Assembly (NCBI GenBank): GCA_934718155.1
Contig: CAKUZF010000005.1
Span: forward strand, 19,502 to 83,501
Direction of reading: 5' to 3'
Length of the DNA: 64,000 nt
From: an uncultured Parabacteroides sp.
Lineage (GTDB): Bacteria > Bacteroidota > Bacteroidia > Bacteroidales > Tannerellaceae
Shown: positions 27,080 through 35,844 of the stretch, in pieces
Position numbering within the stretch: position 1 is the first letter of the stretch
Layout: each line of letters starts with the position of its first letter
Notes under the pieces: model-generated
What the model was told of the DNA's origin: nothing
Seen by the model: the letters and a program-made list of their open reading frames with translations, nothing else
Databases searched by the model: none
Translations under genes and position numbers: made by a program

Positions 27080-28429
27080 ATGATGGAGACGAATAAGCAT
27101 ATGCATTTCGGAAGATTGAAAAGAGTCTTGTTGGCGGCCGCGATGGCGTGTACGCTGAGTAGCGCCCCCGGATGGGCGCAATGGGCTACGGAGATGGATT
27201 GGTATGTCGGTGCGGGAGCGGGCATGCGTTTCAACGGCACCAACTTCTCGCAGATCAAGAAGGGTTTTCAGGCGGGCGACAAATATGTGGCGAGTGGCCT
27301 CTTCTCTCTGTTCGTGCAGGGAGAGTTTGGCGCGAACCGCAATTACGCTTTCCGTCCGCAGCTGTCGATCTTGAGCCGAGGCGGAAAGATGACCGACATC
27401 CAGTTTGATTATCCGGCTGGCCAGACAAATCCTTATCACGATGTTTATTATCGCATCAAGGGGCATTACTTCGACTTTCGGGTGCCCTTGATCGTGAATG
27501 TGGGCGCGGCCTATTGGCAGGTGCGCCCCTATGCGTTTGTCGCGCCCGTGCTGGGCATCGCTACGGGTGGACACATCCAGCTGCATTATGCCGATGCCGA
27601 CAACGTCAATAAGATGGAGGAGGTGAAGGTGACGAACGCCAACCTCAGCTCGACCAACTTCGCCGCGCAGTTTGGCATAGGAGCGAAGCTGGGCCTGCCG
27701 CTCTTCCACGACATTTGCTACCTGGGCTTGGAGCTGGCCTACGAGCATGGCATCAGCGACACCTACTCGAAGAAGGAGAAGAACCACCAGGCCGAGAACA
27801 CGGTGCCTATCTTCGACAAGAACTACAAGATCACGGGCAGCCGACACTTCAAGGGCTTCGAGCTGCAGGTGAACTTCTCGGTGCCCTTCAGCGCCTTCAG
27901 CAAGGCGGCGAAACGCAAGAGGGCCGCCCAGACAGCTACGACTACTACGACCTACATCGTGCCCGTGGCCGCCCAGACAGTCGAAGAGGAGCCCGTGACC
28001 GCCCAGCCCGTGGCCGACGAGGGGAAGCGAATCTATACGCTCGACGAGATCGAGGCGATGATAGCCGACGGCCAGTCGGTCGTTGGCAAGACGATCTATG
28101 CGATCGACGACATCACGTTCAACTTCGCCCAGAGCACCATTCGCCCCGAGTCGTTCGGCTACCTGAACCGCTTGGCGCGTACGATTGTCAAGACGAACAG
28201 CCGGGTGCTGGTGAGTGGTCACACCGACAGTGCGGGCTCCGACGAGGTGAACATGAAGCTCTCGAAAGAGCGGGCGGAAGCGGTGTTGGAGTATCTGGTG
28301 AAGCAGGGCGTGAGCCGCCGCAAGCTGTCGTACGACTTCTATGGCAAGAGCCGCCCCATCTCCGACAACAGCACGTCGGGCGGAAGGGCCCTCAATCGGC
28401 GTGTGGAGTTTACGATCCTCGAGGATTGA
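27080..28429 (+). CDS. OmpA-family outer-membrane protein
   Basis: 449 residues. The signal peptide ends near PGWAQW. A barrel domain spans about residues 35-275 (WYVGAGAGMRFNG, FEGANFK-type strands, GFELQVNFSVPF). A Thr/Ala/Pro/Val-rich linker follows (about 285-320). The C-terminal peptidoglycan-binding OmpA domain spans about 345-449 (FAQSTIRPESFGYLNRLA, VSGHTDSAGSDEVNMKLSKE, ALNRRVEF). It anchors the outer membrane to the cell wall. Two ATGs lie in tandem at 27080 and 27083. The lipoprotein gene starts 53 bases downstream and is probably co-transcribed. Confidence 0.9.
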   Translation: MMETNKHMHFGRLKRVLLAAAMACTLSSAPGWAQWATEMDWYVGAGAGMRFNGTNFSQIKKGFQAGDKYVASGLFSLFVQGEFGANRNYAFRPQLSILSRGGKMTDIQFDYPAGQTNPYHDVYYRIKGHYFDFRVPLIVNVGAAYWQVRPYAFVAPVLGIATGGHIQLHYADADNVNKMEEVKVTNANLSSTNFAAQFGIGAKLGLPLFHDICYLGLELAYEHGISDTYSKKEKNHQAENTVPIFDKNYKITGSRHFKGFELQVNFSVPFSAFSKAAKRKRAAQTATTTTTYIVPVAAQTVEEEPVTAQPVADEGKRIYTLDEIEAMIADGQSVVGKTIYAIDDITFNFAQSTIRPESFGYLNRLARTIVKTNSRVLVSGHTDSAGSDEVNMKLSKERAEAVLEYLVKQGVSRRKLSYDFYGKSRPISDNSTSGGRALNRRVEFTILED

Positions 28430-28482
28430 TGAGTGTGTGTGTAGGTAGTTTTTAGATGAACCATAAAAAATTCAAATGAGTT

Positions 28483-29853
28483 ATGCAGATATTGAGATGG
28501 ACCTATAAGTTGGCGTTGGCGGCCTGCTGCATGTTGCAGCTTACGGCCTGCTTGGAGGATGGGGTGGAGACCATCGTGATTGAGAACGCCACTTTGAAGG
28601 ATCAAGATAAGACGGATGAGGACAACAAACCGGGTGAGGACGAGAAACCCGGCGAAGGCGACAAGCCGGGCGAGGGCGACAAGCCCGGAACCACGGAGCA
28701 GGATAAGACCGTGGTGGTCGGCTCGGACGAGAGCGCGACCATCGAGCGTGTGGGCTTCAAGCTTATCGTGCCGAATGGAGCCGTGCCGATGACGAGCACG
28801 GGCGAGCACGGGAAGGTGGCCTTCTCGATGCAATACGTGCAGCCCGACAACCTGCCTGCCCCGCTTCCCTATGGCGCACGGCAGATTAGCGATGCGAGCG
28901 TGAAGATCGAGCCGATGAACTTCGTGTTCTACAGCCCGCTGATTCTCTGTTCGCCCACGCAGCAGCAACCGGATGCGACCCTCTTGCACTACAACGACTA
29001 TACGGAGAAATGGGAGGTGATGCCCTTCTCGCGTCGCAACGCCGACGGTACGACCGACGCCGCCCTGATCACGTTGGGCTACTTCGTATTGGTGCAGTAT
29101 CCCTATGCCGACCAGCAGCTGGGAGGCGTCAGGATGCGCAAGCCCTACTTAGACGACGCGTATTACTACTACCTGACCTTGACTCCCGTTGATGGCAATG
29201 CCAACGACCTGCGAAGAATCTCTTTCGCGGCCAAGGGCGACGATCTGTATATGTCGAATGTGCCCAAGGGCACCTATGCCGTGACGATCTCGCGCGAGAA
29301 ACGCCAGTCGTGGGAATATCCCTCCGAGCAGATGGACTATTGCACGACGCACAACGTCACGGTGGCCAACAGCCTCGTCGTGGAGGGCGACGATTTTGCC
29401 GACTACGTGGGCTGGACGGACATCGACTTTACCAACGGAAAGTGGAGCGTGGGCCGCACGATGGATTGGAGCTTGATGACCACCTCGTATGGCACGGGTA
29501 AGTTCCAGGTCACGCTGTCGTGGGTCAATGCCTCGTCGAACGCTTATACCGACTATGACTTGCATCTGTATGGCCCCGACGGCATCCACATCTATTACGA
29601 CCAGAAGACGGCGGGCAACTTGGCCTTGGATCGCGACTGCGTGAAGGAGCCGGGCTATGCCATCGAGAATCTCTTTAGCGTGAACGACAATTTCGCGCCG
29701 GGCGAATACATCATCAAGGTGCAGCACTATGGCGGACTGACGGGCAAGCGCTTCAACTGCCGCATCATCCTGGGCGGCCAGGTGGTGAAGTCGATCTCGG
29801 GCGAGATCAGGGAAGACTTAGGGGTTCAGGAGATCTATCGCTTCGCGCTATAG
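28483..29853 (+). CDS. Large lipoprotein with acidic linker and DUF2135/YfaP-like C-terminus
   Basis: 456 residues. A lipobox (QLTACLED) follows the signal peptide. The linker has repeated KPGEGD units (residues ~45-70). The middle domain has a ZU5-like opening (GFKLIVPNGAVPM) and a strand-rich body. The C-terminal region (VTLSWVNASSNAYTDYDLHL, YGPDG, GEYIIKVQHYGG) resembles YfaP/DUF2135 domains, which adopt a calcium-binding-like beta fold. It is most likely a surface or periplasmic lipoprotein paired with the OmpA-type protein. Molecular function is unknown; the family call is from motif resemblance only. Confidence 0.65.
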   Translation: MQILRWTYKLALAACCMLQLTACLEDGVETIVIENATLKDQDKTDEDNKPGEDEKPGEGDKPGEGDKPGTTEQDKTVVVGSDESATIERVGFKLIVPNGAVPMTSTGEHGKVAFSMQYVQPDNLPAPLPYGARQISDASVKIEPMNFVFYSPLILCSPTQQQPDATLLHYNDYTEKWEVMPFSRRNADGTTDAALITLGYFVLVQYPYADQQLGGVRMRKPYLDDAYYYYLTLTPVDGNANDLRRISFAAKGDDLYMSNVPKGTYAVTISREKRQSWEYPSEQMDYCTTHNVTVANSLVVEGDDFADYVGWTDIDFTNGKWSVGRTMDWSLMTTSYGTGKFQVTLSWVNASSNAYTDYDLHLYGPDGIHIYYDQKTAGNLALDRDCVKEPGYAIENLFSVNDNFAPGEYIIKVQHYGGLTGKRFNCRIILGGQVVKSISGEIREDLGVQEIYRFAL

Positions 29854-29876
29854 GTGTCGGGGGGGGACAAAAACAG

Positions 29877-29913
29877 AAGAGGCGGCTATCGAAAATAGCT
29901 GCCTCTTTTTTTG
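29877..29913 (+). terminator. Rho-independent terminator after the OmpA-lipoprotein operon
   Basis: A 13-bp stem (29877-29889 with 29895-29907, one G-U pair), a five-base loop and a T-run. Confidence 0.92.
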
Positions 29914-29944
29914 TTAGGTTGAATGGGAGGGAGGCGGGCGTATT

Positions 29945-29990
29945 TGGCATGTCGCCGCCCGTTCTGGCATGTCGCCGCCCGCTCTGGCAT
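29945..29990. repeat. 20-bp tandem repeat, 2.3 copies
   Basis: TGGCATGTCGCCGCCCGTTC is followed by a copy with one change and then a partial third copy. It lies in the gap between the convergent lipoprotein and dehydratase-ApbE genes. A GC-rich hairpin (29999-30006 with 30019-30026) follows it. Confidence 0.7.
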
Positions 29991-30041
29991 GCGGGGGAGG
30001 CGGGAGGAATGCCCCGCTCTCCCGCCGTCTGTTTTTGCTTT

Positions 30042-31079
30042 TTAGGGATTCTCGAGGATGGAGAGGGCTTGCCGGTTGGGCAGGTAGCGCAGCATGCCCT
30101 TGGAATAGGCGGTGCGCTGTGTGCCTGTCGAGTCGGCATAGATCAGGAAGTAGTCGATGTCTTGTCGCGCGTCGGCAAACGCCTTGGCTCCCTCTACGCC
30201 CAGCACCATGCAGGTGGTGGCGCATGCGTCGGCCGTCATGCAATCGTCGGCCACGATCGTGGCGCTCAGCACGTTCTGTCCGGCGGGATAGCCCGTGGCG
30301 GGATTGATGGTGTGGGCGTATTTGCGCCCGTCCTTCACGTAGAAGTTGCGATAGTCGCCCGAGGTGGCGATGCCTCCCTTGCGGTTGAGCTGCACGATCT
30401 CTTCCACGTCGTTGCGCACGCCGTTGGCCTCATCCTCCGGCTTGTTGATGCCGATGCGCCATCCCTCTCCCTTGGGATTGATGCCGCTCATGGTCACCTC
30501 GCCTCCGATCTCGACCATATAGTTGCTCACGCCGTTGCGTTCGAGCAGGCGGGCAATCACGTCGCAGGCGTAGCCCTTGGCGATCGCCGCGCAGTCGATC
30601 ATCAGCCGTGGGTCTTCCTTCACGACCCTCCTTCCCGCTAAGCGCACCTTCTGGTAGCCCACGAAGGCCCGCAGGCTATCCACCTTCTCGGGGGTCGCGT
30701 CGGCCATGTTCTTGAAGCCGAAGCCCCAAAGGTTGACCAGCGGAGCGCAGGTGATGTCGAAGGCTCCGCCGGATTGCGCCGAGATGGTCTGCGCCTTGCT
30801 GAACACTTCGGCGAACCAATCGTCTACCTCAACCTCTTCGTTGCGGTTCACCTTCGAGATGATGGAGTTGGGGTTGAAGGGGTTGAGCGAGAGGTTGAAG
30901 CGCTGAAACTCCTGGTCGATCGAGTCGGTCAGGAGCTGGGCCGACTGATACTTGATGTGATAGAGCGTGCCGAACATGGTGCCGCTCTCTTCGAAATACT
31001 CCTTCTTGCCCTCCGTGCAGGCGGCGAAGAGGGTGCAAACCAGGGCCATCAAGAGCGAGAGCAGGTAGCCGCCCTTCAT
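30042..31079 (-). CDS. apbE: ApbE lipoprotein, alternative internal start of the fused frame
   Basis: Reading from the internal ATG at 31079 gives about 345 residues, with a normal lipoprotein signal (lipobox FAACTE) at its own N-terminus. That is how stand-alone Bacteroidota ApbE proteins look. AAGGG lies about 13 bases upstream, a weak Shine-Dalgarno. This is the more biologically reasonable product, because a signal peptide buried at residue 565 of a cytoplasmic iron-sulfur enzyme would be odd. ApbE transfers FMN from FAD to a Thr in periplasmic-facing flavoprotein subunits. Confidence 0.6.
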   Translation of the reverse strand: MKGGYLLSLLMALVCTLFAACTEGKKEYFEESGTMFGTLYHIKYQSAQLLTDSIDQEFQRFNLSLNPFNPNSIISKVNRNEEVEVDDWFAEVFSKAQTISAQSGGAFDITCAPLVNLWGFGFKNMADATPEKVDSLRAFVGYQKVRLAGRRVVKEDPRLMIDCAAIAKGYACDVIARLLERNGVSNYMVEIGGEVTMSGINPKGEGWRIGINKPEDEANGVRNDVEEIVQLNRKGGIATSGDYRNFYVKDGRKYAHTINPATGYPAGQNVLSATIVADDCMTADACATTCMVLGVEGAKAFADARQDIDYFLIYADSTGTQRTAYSKGMLRYLPNRQALSILENP

Positions 31080-32771
31080 CGGCGAGGCGCTGCCCTTCGT
31101 GTAGGTGCGCAAGATGCCCTTCTTGGGTGCGGCGGTCGGTCGCTGCCAATGGCTCTTACGCTCGGCAAGGAGCCGCTCGATGGCGTCGGCGGGTTGGAGT
31201 TGGCCCTTTGCGCCTACGATGTCTAAGCGGCGGTTGGGAATGTCGATATGGATCAGGTCGCCCTCCTCGACCAGGGCGATCGGGCCGCCCTCGGAGGCTT
31301 CGGGCGAGACATGGCCGATGGCGGGCCCTCGTGTGGCCCCTGAGAATCGGCCGTCGGTGATGAGGGCGATCGTCTCCACCAGTTCGGGATCGGAGGCGAT
31401 GGCCTCGGTGGTGTAGAACATCTCGGGCATACCGCTTCCCTTCGGCCCCTCGTAGCGGATGAAGACCGCCTCGCCCGGATGGATCCGCTTTTGCAGGACG
31501 GCCTCGATGGCCTTCTCCTCGCAGTCGAACACGCGGGCTTTCAGCGTGACATCCATTAGCTTGGGCGAGATGGCAGAGTGTTTCACGACCGCTCCCTCGG
31601 GGGCTAAGTTGCCCTTCAGGATGGCGATGGCTCCCTGCGGACTGATCGGGGCGGAGTGGGGCTTGATCACGTCGCCCGGCGCGACGCCCTTGGCTTTCAG
31701 ATAGGCGTGGCAGCGGCTGTAGTAGTCGCTCTGTCGCAGCGCCTCCAAGTTCTCGCCTACGCTCTTTCCCGTGACGGTCAGCGCGTCTAAGTGTAGGTGC
31801 TCCTTGATCTCCTCCATGACGGCTGGCACACCGCCGGCGTACCAGAAGTACTCGCCCGGCCAGTAGCCGCTGGGACGGATGTTCAGCAGATAGGGGATGC
31901 GGCGGTGGATCTCGTCGAACAGTTCGGGGCGCAGCTCCAACCCTAATTCGTGTGCGATGGCAGGCAGATGGAGCAGGCTGTTGCTCGATCCGGCGATGGC
32001 CGCATGCACCATGATGGCATTCTCGAAGGCCTTCATCGTCAGGATCTGAGAGGGGCGTAGCTCCTCTTTGGCGATCGCTAACGCCCGTTCGCCCGTCCGC
32101 TCTGCGGTTTGCCTCAGCTCCGGCAGGTGGGTGGGGATCAGGGCCGATCCGGGCAGGGCCATTCCCAAGGCCTCGGCCATGATCTGCATCGTCGAGGCGG
32201 TGCCCATGAAGGAGCAGGCTCCGCAAGCGGGGCAAGCGTCGCGTTTATAGGTCATAAATTGCTCTTCGCTGATCTCCTTGCGCTCATACTGGGCGCTGTA
32301 GGTGCCGATCTGTTCGAGTGTCAGGAGGTTGGGTCCGGCCTTCATGATGCCGCCAGGCATAAACAGGGCGGGCATGTCGAGGCGGGCGATCGCCATCAGA
32401 TGGGCGGGCACAGACTTATCGCAGCTGGCGATGAACACGCCTGCGTCGAACGGAGTGGCCTTGACGTGGATCTCCATCATGGCGGTCATGATGTCGCGCG
32501 AGACGAGCGAATAGTTCATGCCCTCGTGGCCCTGCGCCTCGCCGTCGCACATGTCGGTGACGTAATAGTTGGCTGCTCGTCCGCCGGCGGCACGGATGCC
32601 TGCTCCTGCCTCGGCCACGAGTGTGTCTAAGTGGGCGCTGCCCGGATGGCTGTGTCCGTAGCTGCTCTCCACGATGATTTGCGGCTTGCTCAATTCCTCG
32701 ATTGTCCAGCCGCTGCCCAGCCGGAGCGAGTCCAGCTCCGGGGCCAGTTTGCGTAATGATTGACTAATCAC
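30042..32771 (-). CDS. IlvD/Edd-family dehydratase fused in frame to an ApbE-type FAD:protein FMN transferase
   Basis: 909 residues without a stop. Residues 1-~560 are an IlvD/Edd dehydratase: VTDMCDGEAQGHEGMNYS, FIASCDKSVPAH and ACPACGAC supply the usual iron-sulfur cysteines, with a C-terminal MFYTTEAI...FSGATRGPAIGH block. The form looks more like sugar-acid dehydratases than classical biosynthetic IlvD. From the Met at 31079 a lipoprotein signal begins (LLSLLMALVCTLFAAC), then ApbE motifs: DITCAPLVNLWGFG, MIDCAAIAKGYACD, GIATSGDYRNFY and HTINPATGYPAG. ApbE attaches FMN to Thr of flavoproteins such as Nqr/Rnf subunits. The junction KKGILRTYTKGSASPMKGG suggests the dehydratase lost its last residues and stop. 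Internal initiation at 31079 could still give a separate exported ApbE. Confidence 0.8.
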   Translation of the reverse strand: MISQSLRKLAPELDSLRLGSGWTIEELSKPQIIVESSYGHSHPGSAHLDTLVAEAGAGIRAAGGRAANYYVTDMCDGEAQGHEGMNYSLVSRDIMTAMMEIHVKATPFDAGVFIASCDKSVPAHLMAIARLDMPALFMPGGIMKAGPNLLTLEQIGTYSAQYERKEISEEQFMTYKRDACPACGACSFMGTASTMQIMAEALGMALPGSALIPTHLPELRQTAERTGERALAIAKEELRPSQILTMKAFENAIMVHAAIAGSSNSLLHLPAIAHELGLELRPELFDEIHRRIPYLLNIRPSGYWPGEYFWYAGGVPAVMEEIKEHLHLDALTVTGKSVGENLEALRQSDYYSRCHAYLKAKGVAPGDVIKPHSAPISPQGAIAILKGNLAPEGAVVKHSAISPKLMDVTLKARVFDCEEKAIEAVLQKRIHPGEAVFIRYEGPKGSGMPEMFYTTEAIASDPELVETIALITDGRFSGATRGPAIGHVSPEASEGGPIALVEEGDLIHIDIPNRRLDIVGAKGQLQPADAIERLLAERKSHWQRPTAAPKKGILRTYTKGSASPMKGGYLLSLLMALVCTLFAACTEGKKEYFEESGTMFGTLYHIKYQSAQLLTDSIDQEFQRFNLSLNPFNPNSIISKVNRNEEVEVDDWFAEVFSKAQTISAQSGGAFDITCAPLVNLWGFGFKNMADATPEKVDSLRAFVGYQKVRLAGRRVVKEDPRLMIDCAAIAKGYACDVIARLLERNGVSNYMVEIGGEVTMSGINPKGEGWRIGINKPEDEANGVRNDVEEIVQLNRKGGIATSGDYRNFYVKDGRKYAHTINPATGYPAGQNVLSATIVADDCMTADACATTCMVLGVEGAKAFADARQDIDYFLIYADSTGTQRTAYSKGMLRYLPNRQALSILENP

Positions 32772-32819
32772 GTGTTTCTTATTAATTAGGAGTGATGTGT
32801 GTGCGCTGGCTTAGCGGGC

Positions 32820-33389
32820 CTATGCCGCTAACAGCGTGTGTTCTATCAATATCTTGGTGCCCAATCCGATGAGGATGAGCCCCCCGATCAAATCCAGCTT
32901 CAGGTCGATGCGCTTGCCCACCTGGTTGCCGAAGAAGACGCCGAAGGAGGAGATCAGCAGCGTGACGACCCCGATGATCGAGGCCTCGACGACGATGGGC
33001 GAATGGAGCACGGCCAGCGAGATGCCCACCGCCATCGCGTCGATGCTGGTGGCTACTCCCAAGGTGCAGAGCGTGCGGAAGTTAAGCGGGTCGAACCGTT
33101 CCTCTTCTTCTTTGCTTTGGAAGCTTTCATACACCATCTTGCCGCCCAAATAGAGCAGCAGGGCGAAGGCGATCCAATGATCGACGGAGGTGATGAACCG
33201 CTCGAAGCCGATGCCGATCAGATAGCCCGCCAAGGTGAGCCCGGCCTGAAACAGGCCCAGCACACTGGCCATCTTCAGCAGGCTCCCCATCGAATAACGC
33301 TCCTTCATGATGGCTCCGCCCGTGACCGACACGGCCAGGCTGTCCATCGATAAGCCTATGGCCAACAGCAGAATCTCAACGTAATGCAT
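32820..33389 (-). CDS. mntP: MntP-like manganese efflux pump
   Basis: 189 residues, six membrane segments. MntP/YebN family features: IGLSMDSLAVSVTGG near the N-terminus and the matching second-half repeat VATSIDAMAVGISLAVL, each carrying the conserved Asp in SMDS/SIDA that is needed for Mn2+ export. It acts in the inner membrane. No yybP-ykoY riboswitch is visible upstream, since only 13 bases separate it from the nitroreductase gene; expression probably follows that operon. Confidence 0.92.
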   Translation of the reverse strand: MHYVEILLLAIGLSMDSLAVSVTGGAIMKERYSMGSLLKMASVLGLFQAGLTLAGYLIGIGFERFITSVDHWIAFALLLYLGGKMVYESFQSKEEEERFDPLNFRTLCTLGVATSIDAMAVGISLAVLHSPIVVEASIIGVVTLLISSFGVFFGNQVGKRIDLKLDLIGGLILIGLGTKILIEHTLLAA

Positions 33390-33402
33390 GACGCGTGAAG
33401 GT

Positions 33403-33897
33403 TCAGAGAAGGATGGATTCCTTGCGTTTCTTCTCGCTCCATGCGCCCTCGGCGGGATAGCCCAAGGGGAGGAGTACGACGGGCTCGACCGACTCGGCCA
33501 GGCCGAACAGCTGCTTCACTCGGGGTGCGTCGAAGTTGCACACCCAGCAGCTGCCCAGCCCTTGCTCGGCGGCGGCCAGGCAGAGATGCTCCGTCAGGAT
33601 GGCCACGTCGATGTCGAGGTGGTCTTTGCCATCGGCTCGCTTCCAGCTCTCGGCATGGTCGCCACAGACGATGAGGTAGAGCGGTGCCGACTTAAACCAC
33701 TCGCGGTTGTAGCAGCTTTGCAGCTGTTGGCGCTCGGCCTCGCTCTCGATCAGCAGCACGTGCCAAGGTTGTTTGTTGACGGCCGACGGGGCCATGCGCC
33801 CCGCCTCCAAGATGTAGCGGATCTTCTCAGGCTCCACCTTGCGGTCGATGTAGCTGCGGATGGAGCAACGCTTGCGTGTTAATTCCAAGAAATTCAT
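33403..33897 (-). CDS. Nitroreductase-family protein
   Basis: 164 residues. Signatures: LELTRKRCSIRSYIDRKVEP, GRMAPSAVNKQPWHVLLIES, AAAEQGLGSCWVCNFD and LLPLGYPAE. It is an FMN-binding oxidoreductase of unknown substrate. It differs clearly from the nitroreductase at 21.1 kb. Its ATG overlaps the glycosyltransferase stop by four bases, so the two are translationally linked. Confidence 0.9.
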   Translation of the reverse strand: MNFLELTRKRCSIRSYIDRKVEPEKIRYILEAGRMAPSAVNKQPWHVLLIESEAERQQLQSCYNREWFKSAPLYLIVCGDHAESWKRADGKDHLDIDVAILTEHLCLAAAEQGLGSCWVCNFDAPRVKQLFGLAESVEPVVLLPLGYPAEGAWSEKKRKESILL

Positions 33898-34844
33898 ATC
33901 TCTTTCTCAATTTTATAGTTGTTGCGATTGGGGGAGTTGCGCGAGATCAGCTCGCCGACGAATCCCGCCAAGAAGAGCTGCGTGCCGATGATCATGGCTG
34001 TCAGGGCGATGTAGAAGTAGGGCGAGAGGGCCACCAGCGGGAGCAGGTCGCCCGAGAGGATGGAGGCCAGCTTCATGCCCAACACGACCACCAGGGCGAT
34101 GAATCCCACCAAGAACATCAAGCTACCCAGCAGTCCGAAGAAGTGCATCGGCTTCTTGCCGAACTTGGAGGTGAACCACAGCGTGATCAGGTCGAGATAG
34201 CCATTCACGAAGCGATCGAGGCCGAACTTGGTCGTTCCATACTTGCGCGCCTGATGGTGCACCACCTTCTCGCCGATCTTCGTGAATCCCGCGATCTTGG
34301 CCAAGTAGGGGATGTAGCGGTGCATGTCGTTATACACCTCGATGTTCTTGACCACCTCCTTGCGGTAGGCCTTCAGCCCGCAGTTGAAATCGTGCAGGTT
34401 GTGGATGCCCGAGAATTTGCGTGCCGTGGCGTTGAACAGCTTGGTGGGGATGGTCTTCGAGAGCGGGTCGTAGCGTTTCTTCTTCCAGCCCGACACGAGG
34501 TCGTAGCCCTCTTCGGTGATCATTCGGTAAAGCTCTGGAATCTCGTCGGGGCTGTCTTGCAGGTCGGCGTCCATGGTGATCACCACGTCGCCCTCGGCCC
34601 GCTGGAAGCCGCAATGCAGTCCGGGCGACTTGCCGTAGTTGCGGCGGAACTTGATGCCATGCACATAGGGCGAGCGTTTCCGCAACGCCTCGATCACCTC
34701 CCAGGAGTTGTCGGTGCTGCCGTCGTTCACGAAGATGATCTCGTAGGTGAATCCGTTGGCCTTCATCACCCGCTCGATCCATTCGAACAGTTCGGGCAGC
34801 GACTCAGCCTCGTTATAGAGGGGTATAACTACTGAAATATCCAT
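33894..34844 (-). CDS. DPM1/GtrB-like family 2 glycosyltransferase, membrane-bound
   Basis: About 316 residues from the ATG at 34844 (MDISVVIPLYNEAESL). An upstream extension to 34964 would overlap the DUF4199 gene and adds non-family residues. GT2 motifs: FVNDGSTDNSWEV, VITMDADLQDSPDEIPEL (the metal-binding DAD), HDFNCGLKAYRKEV and YGTTKFGLDRF. Two C-terminal membrane helices follow. Such enzymes load a sugar onto undecaprenyl phosphate for envelope glycan or lipid A modification. The sugar cannot be inferred. Confidence 0.9.
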   Translation of the reverse strand: MDISVVIPLYNEAESLPELFEWIERVMKANGFTYEIIFVNDGSTDNSWEVIEALRKRSPYVHGIKFRRNYGKSPGLHCGFQRAEGDVVITMDADLQDSPDEIPELYRMITEEGYDLVSGWKKKRYDPLSKTIPTKLFNATARKFSGIHNLHDFNCGLKAYRKEVVKNIEVYNDMHRYIPYLAKIAGFTKIGEKVVHHQARKYGTTKFGLDRFVNGYLDLITLWFTSKFGKKPMHFFGLLGSLMFLVGFIALVVVLGMKLASILSGDLLPLVALSPYFYIALTAMIIGTQLFLAGFVGELISRNSPNRNNYKIEKEI

Positions 34845-34905
34845 GTCTTTATTTTCTTCTGATTCTTTTATGCTATATATATTATATGTATGGTCTTGGT
34901 TTGGC

Positions 34906-35511
34906 CTATTCTTTTTCCTTCTTTTTCTTCTCCTCTTCCTCGGTTTCCTGCAGGAATTCGTCATCCAACTTCTTGAGGATCTCCCTCATCTGGGGAGTTA
35001 TATGATAATAACTGCGGCGATAGACCATGGCCGCTATGGGGAGGGAGACGATCACGCCGTAGAACGTGTTGCTGAGGATGCCTTGCAAGGTCAGCTGGAT
35101 GGGCGTGAAGTGGATCTCGCGCATGGCCTGGATGATTGTCTCGTCGGCTTGATTCTCTTCCAGCAGCTTCACGACCTCGTTGATCGTGCTGGCCATGAAG
35201 TCGGAGGGCATCATGTAGCGGAAGTTGTAGTAGTGGGCCAGCGAGACGATCAGGGCGGCGAAGAAGTAGATCCCAATGCCCAGCATCCAGGCGCGCCAGA
35301 AGTTGAAGCGGGTTATATTCATAATCCGATAGATATTGATCATGCGGTAGAGGATGTAGGGCACCGCGAGGGTGAAACCCCAGTAGAGCCCCAGCAAGAA
35401 GGGGTGTTGCGGACTGAACATATAAAATAGGTATTTGAACACCCAGAAAAGACCCATGAAGAGGCCGAAGTTCCCGGCGACAGGTGCGATTGCTTTTAGA
35501 TTCTCCAGCAT
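34906..35511 (-). CDS. DUF4199 family membrane protein
   Basis: 201 residues with four hydrophobic segments (FGLFMGLFWVFKYLFYMF; GLYWGFTLAVPYILYRMI; WMLGIGIYFFAALIVSLAHY; GVIVSLPIAAMVYRRSYY) and a charged Glu/Lys tail. This is the layout of DUF4199, a Bacteroidota inner-membrane family of unknown function that regularly precedes a GT2 glycosyltransferase gene, as it does here. It is the first gene of the minus-strand unit. Confidence 0.8.
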   Translation of the reverse strand: MLENLKAIAPVAGNFGLFMGLFWVFKYLFYMFSPQHPFLLGLYWGFTLAVPYILYRMINIYRIMNITRFNFWRAWMLGIGIYFFAALIVSLAHYYNFRYMMPSDFMASTINEVVKLLEENQADETIIQAMREIHFTPIQLTLQGILSNTFYGVIVSLPIAAMVYRRSYYHITPQMREILKKLDDEFLQETEEEEKKKKEKE

Positions 35512-35540
35512 GATGTGTGCGTTTATTGATTATGAGTGGG

Positions 35541-35548
35541 CAAAGATA
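35541..35548 (-). promoter_or_regulatory. -7 promoter element for the DUF4199-GT2-nitroreductase-mntP operon
   Basis: TATCTTTG on the minus strand, about 30 bases before the ATG at 35511. Confidence 0.65.
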
Positions 35549-35695
35549 AGGCAAAAATTTCAGTCTGCCCCTTCGAAACGCCGTTTCCTCGTGATGCGGC
35601 AGTAAATCTCGGCCTTTGGCATCGGAATGTTTCGATTATTTTACAAGTCGATGATGATTATTTGACAAATATCACGGAATATTAGAAAAATTGGT

Positions 35696-35703
35696 TATCT
35701 TTG
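35696..35703 (+). promoter_or_regulatory. -7 promoter element for the susC-susD operon
   Basis: TATCTTTG fits TAnnTTTG. The nearest TTTG upstream (35661-35664) is too far to be a normal -33 element, so activation by a regulator is plausible. Confidence 0.65.
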
Positions 35704-35844
35704 CGGCGTTTCTGTAAAAGGTACACAAACTAAAAATATCTCTTAAAGCGTTGTTTCGGGAGAAACACGCCGGATTTTAATAGGTAAAAAGATTTAAAAA
35801 AGATTCGAAAGATCTTCAAAACTTAAATTTAAAGACAAAGTAAG

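Larger units (their letters stand above)
35512..35844. other. Divergent intergenic region and susC leader
   Basis: No gene is seen. It holds the minus-strand promoter above, the plus-strand promoter at 35696-35703, and a susC leader of roughly 135 bases that is AT-rich, with a small GTTTC/GAAAC hairpin (35753-35766) and AGATCTT-type repeats near 35800. Confidence 0.7.
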
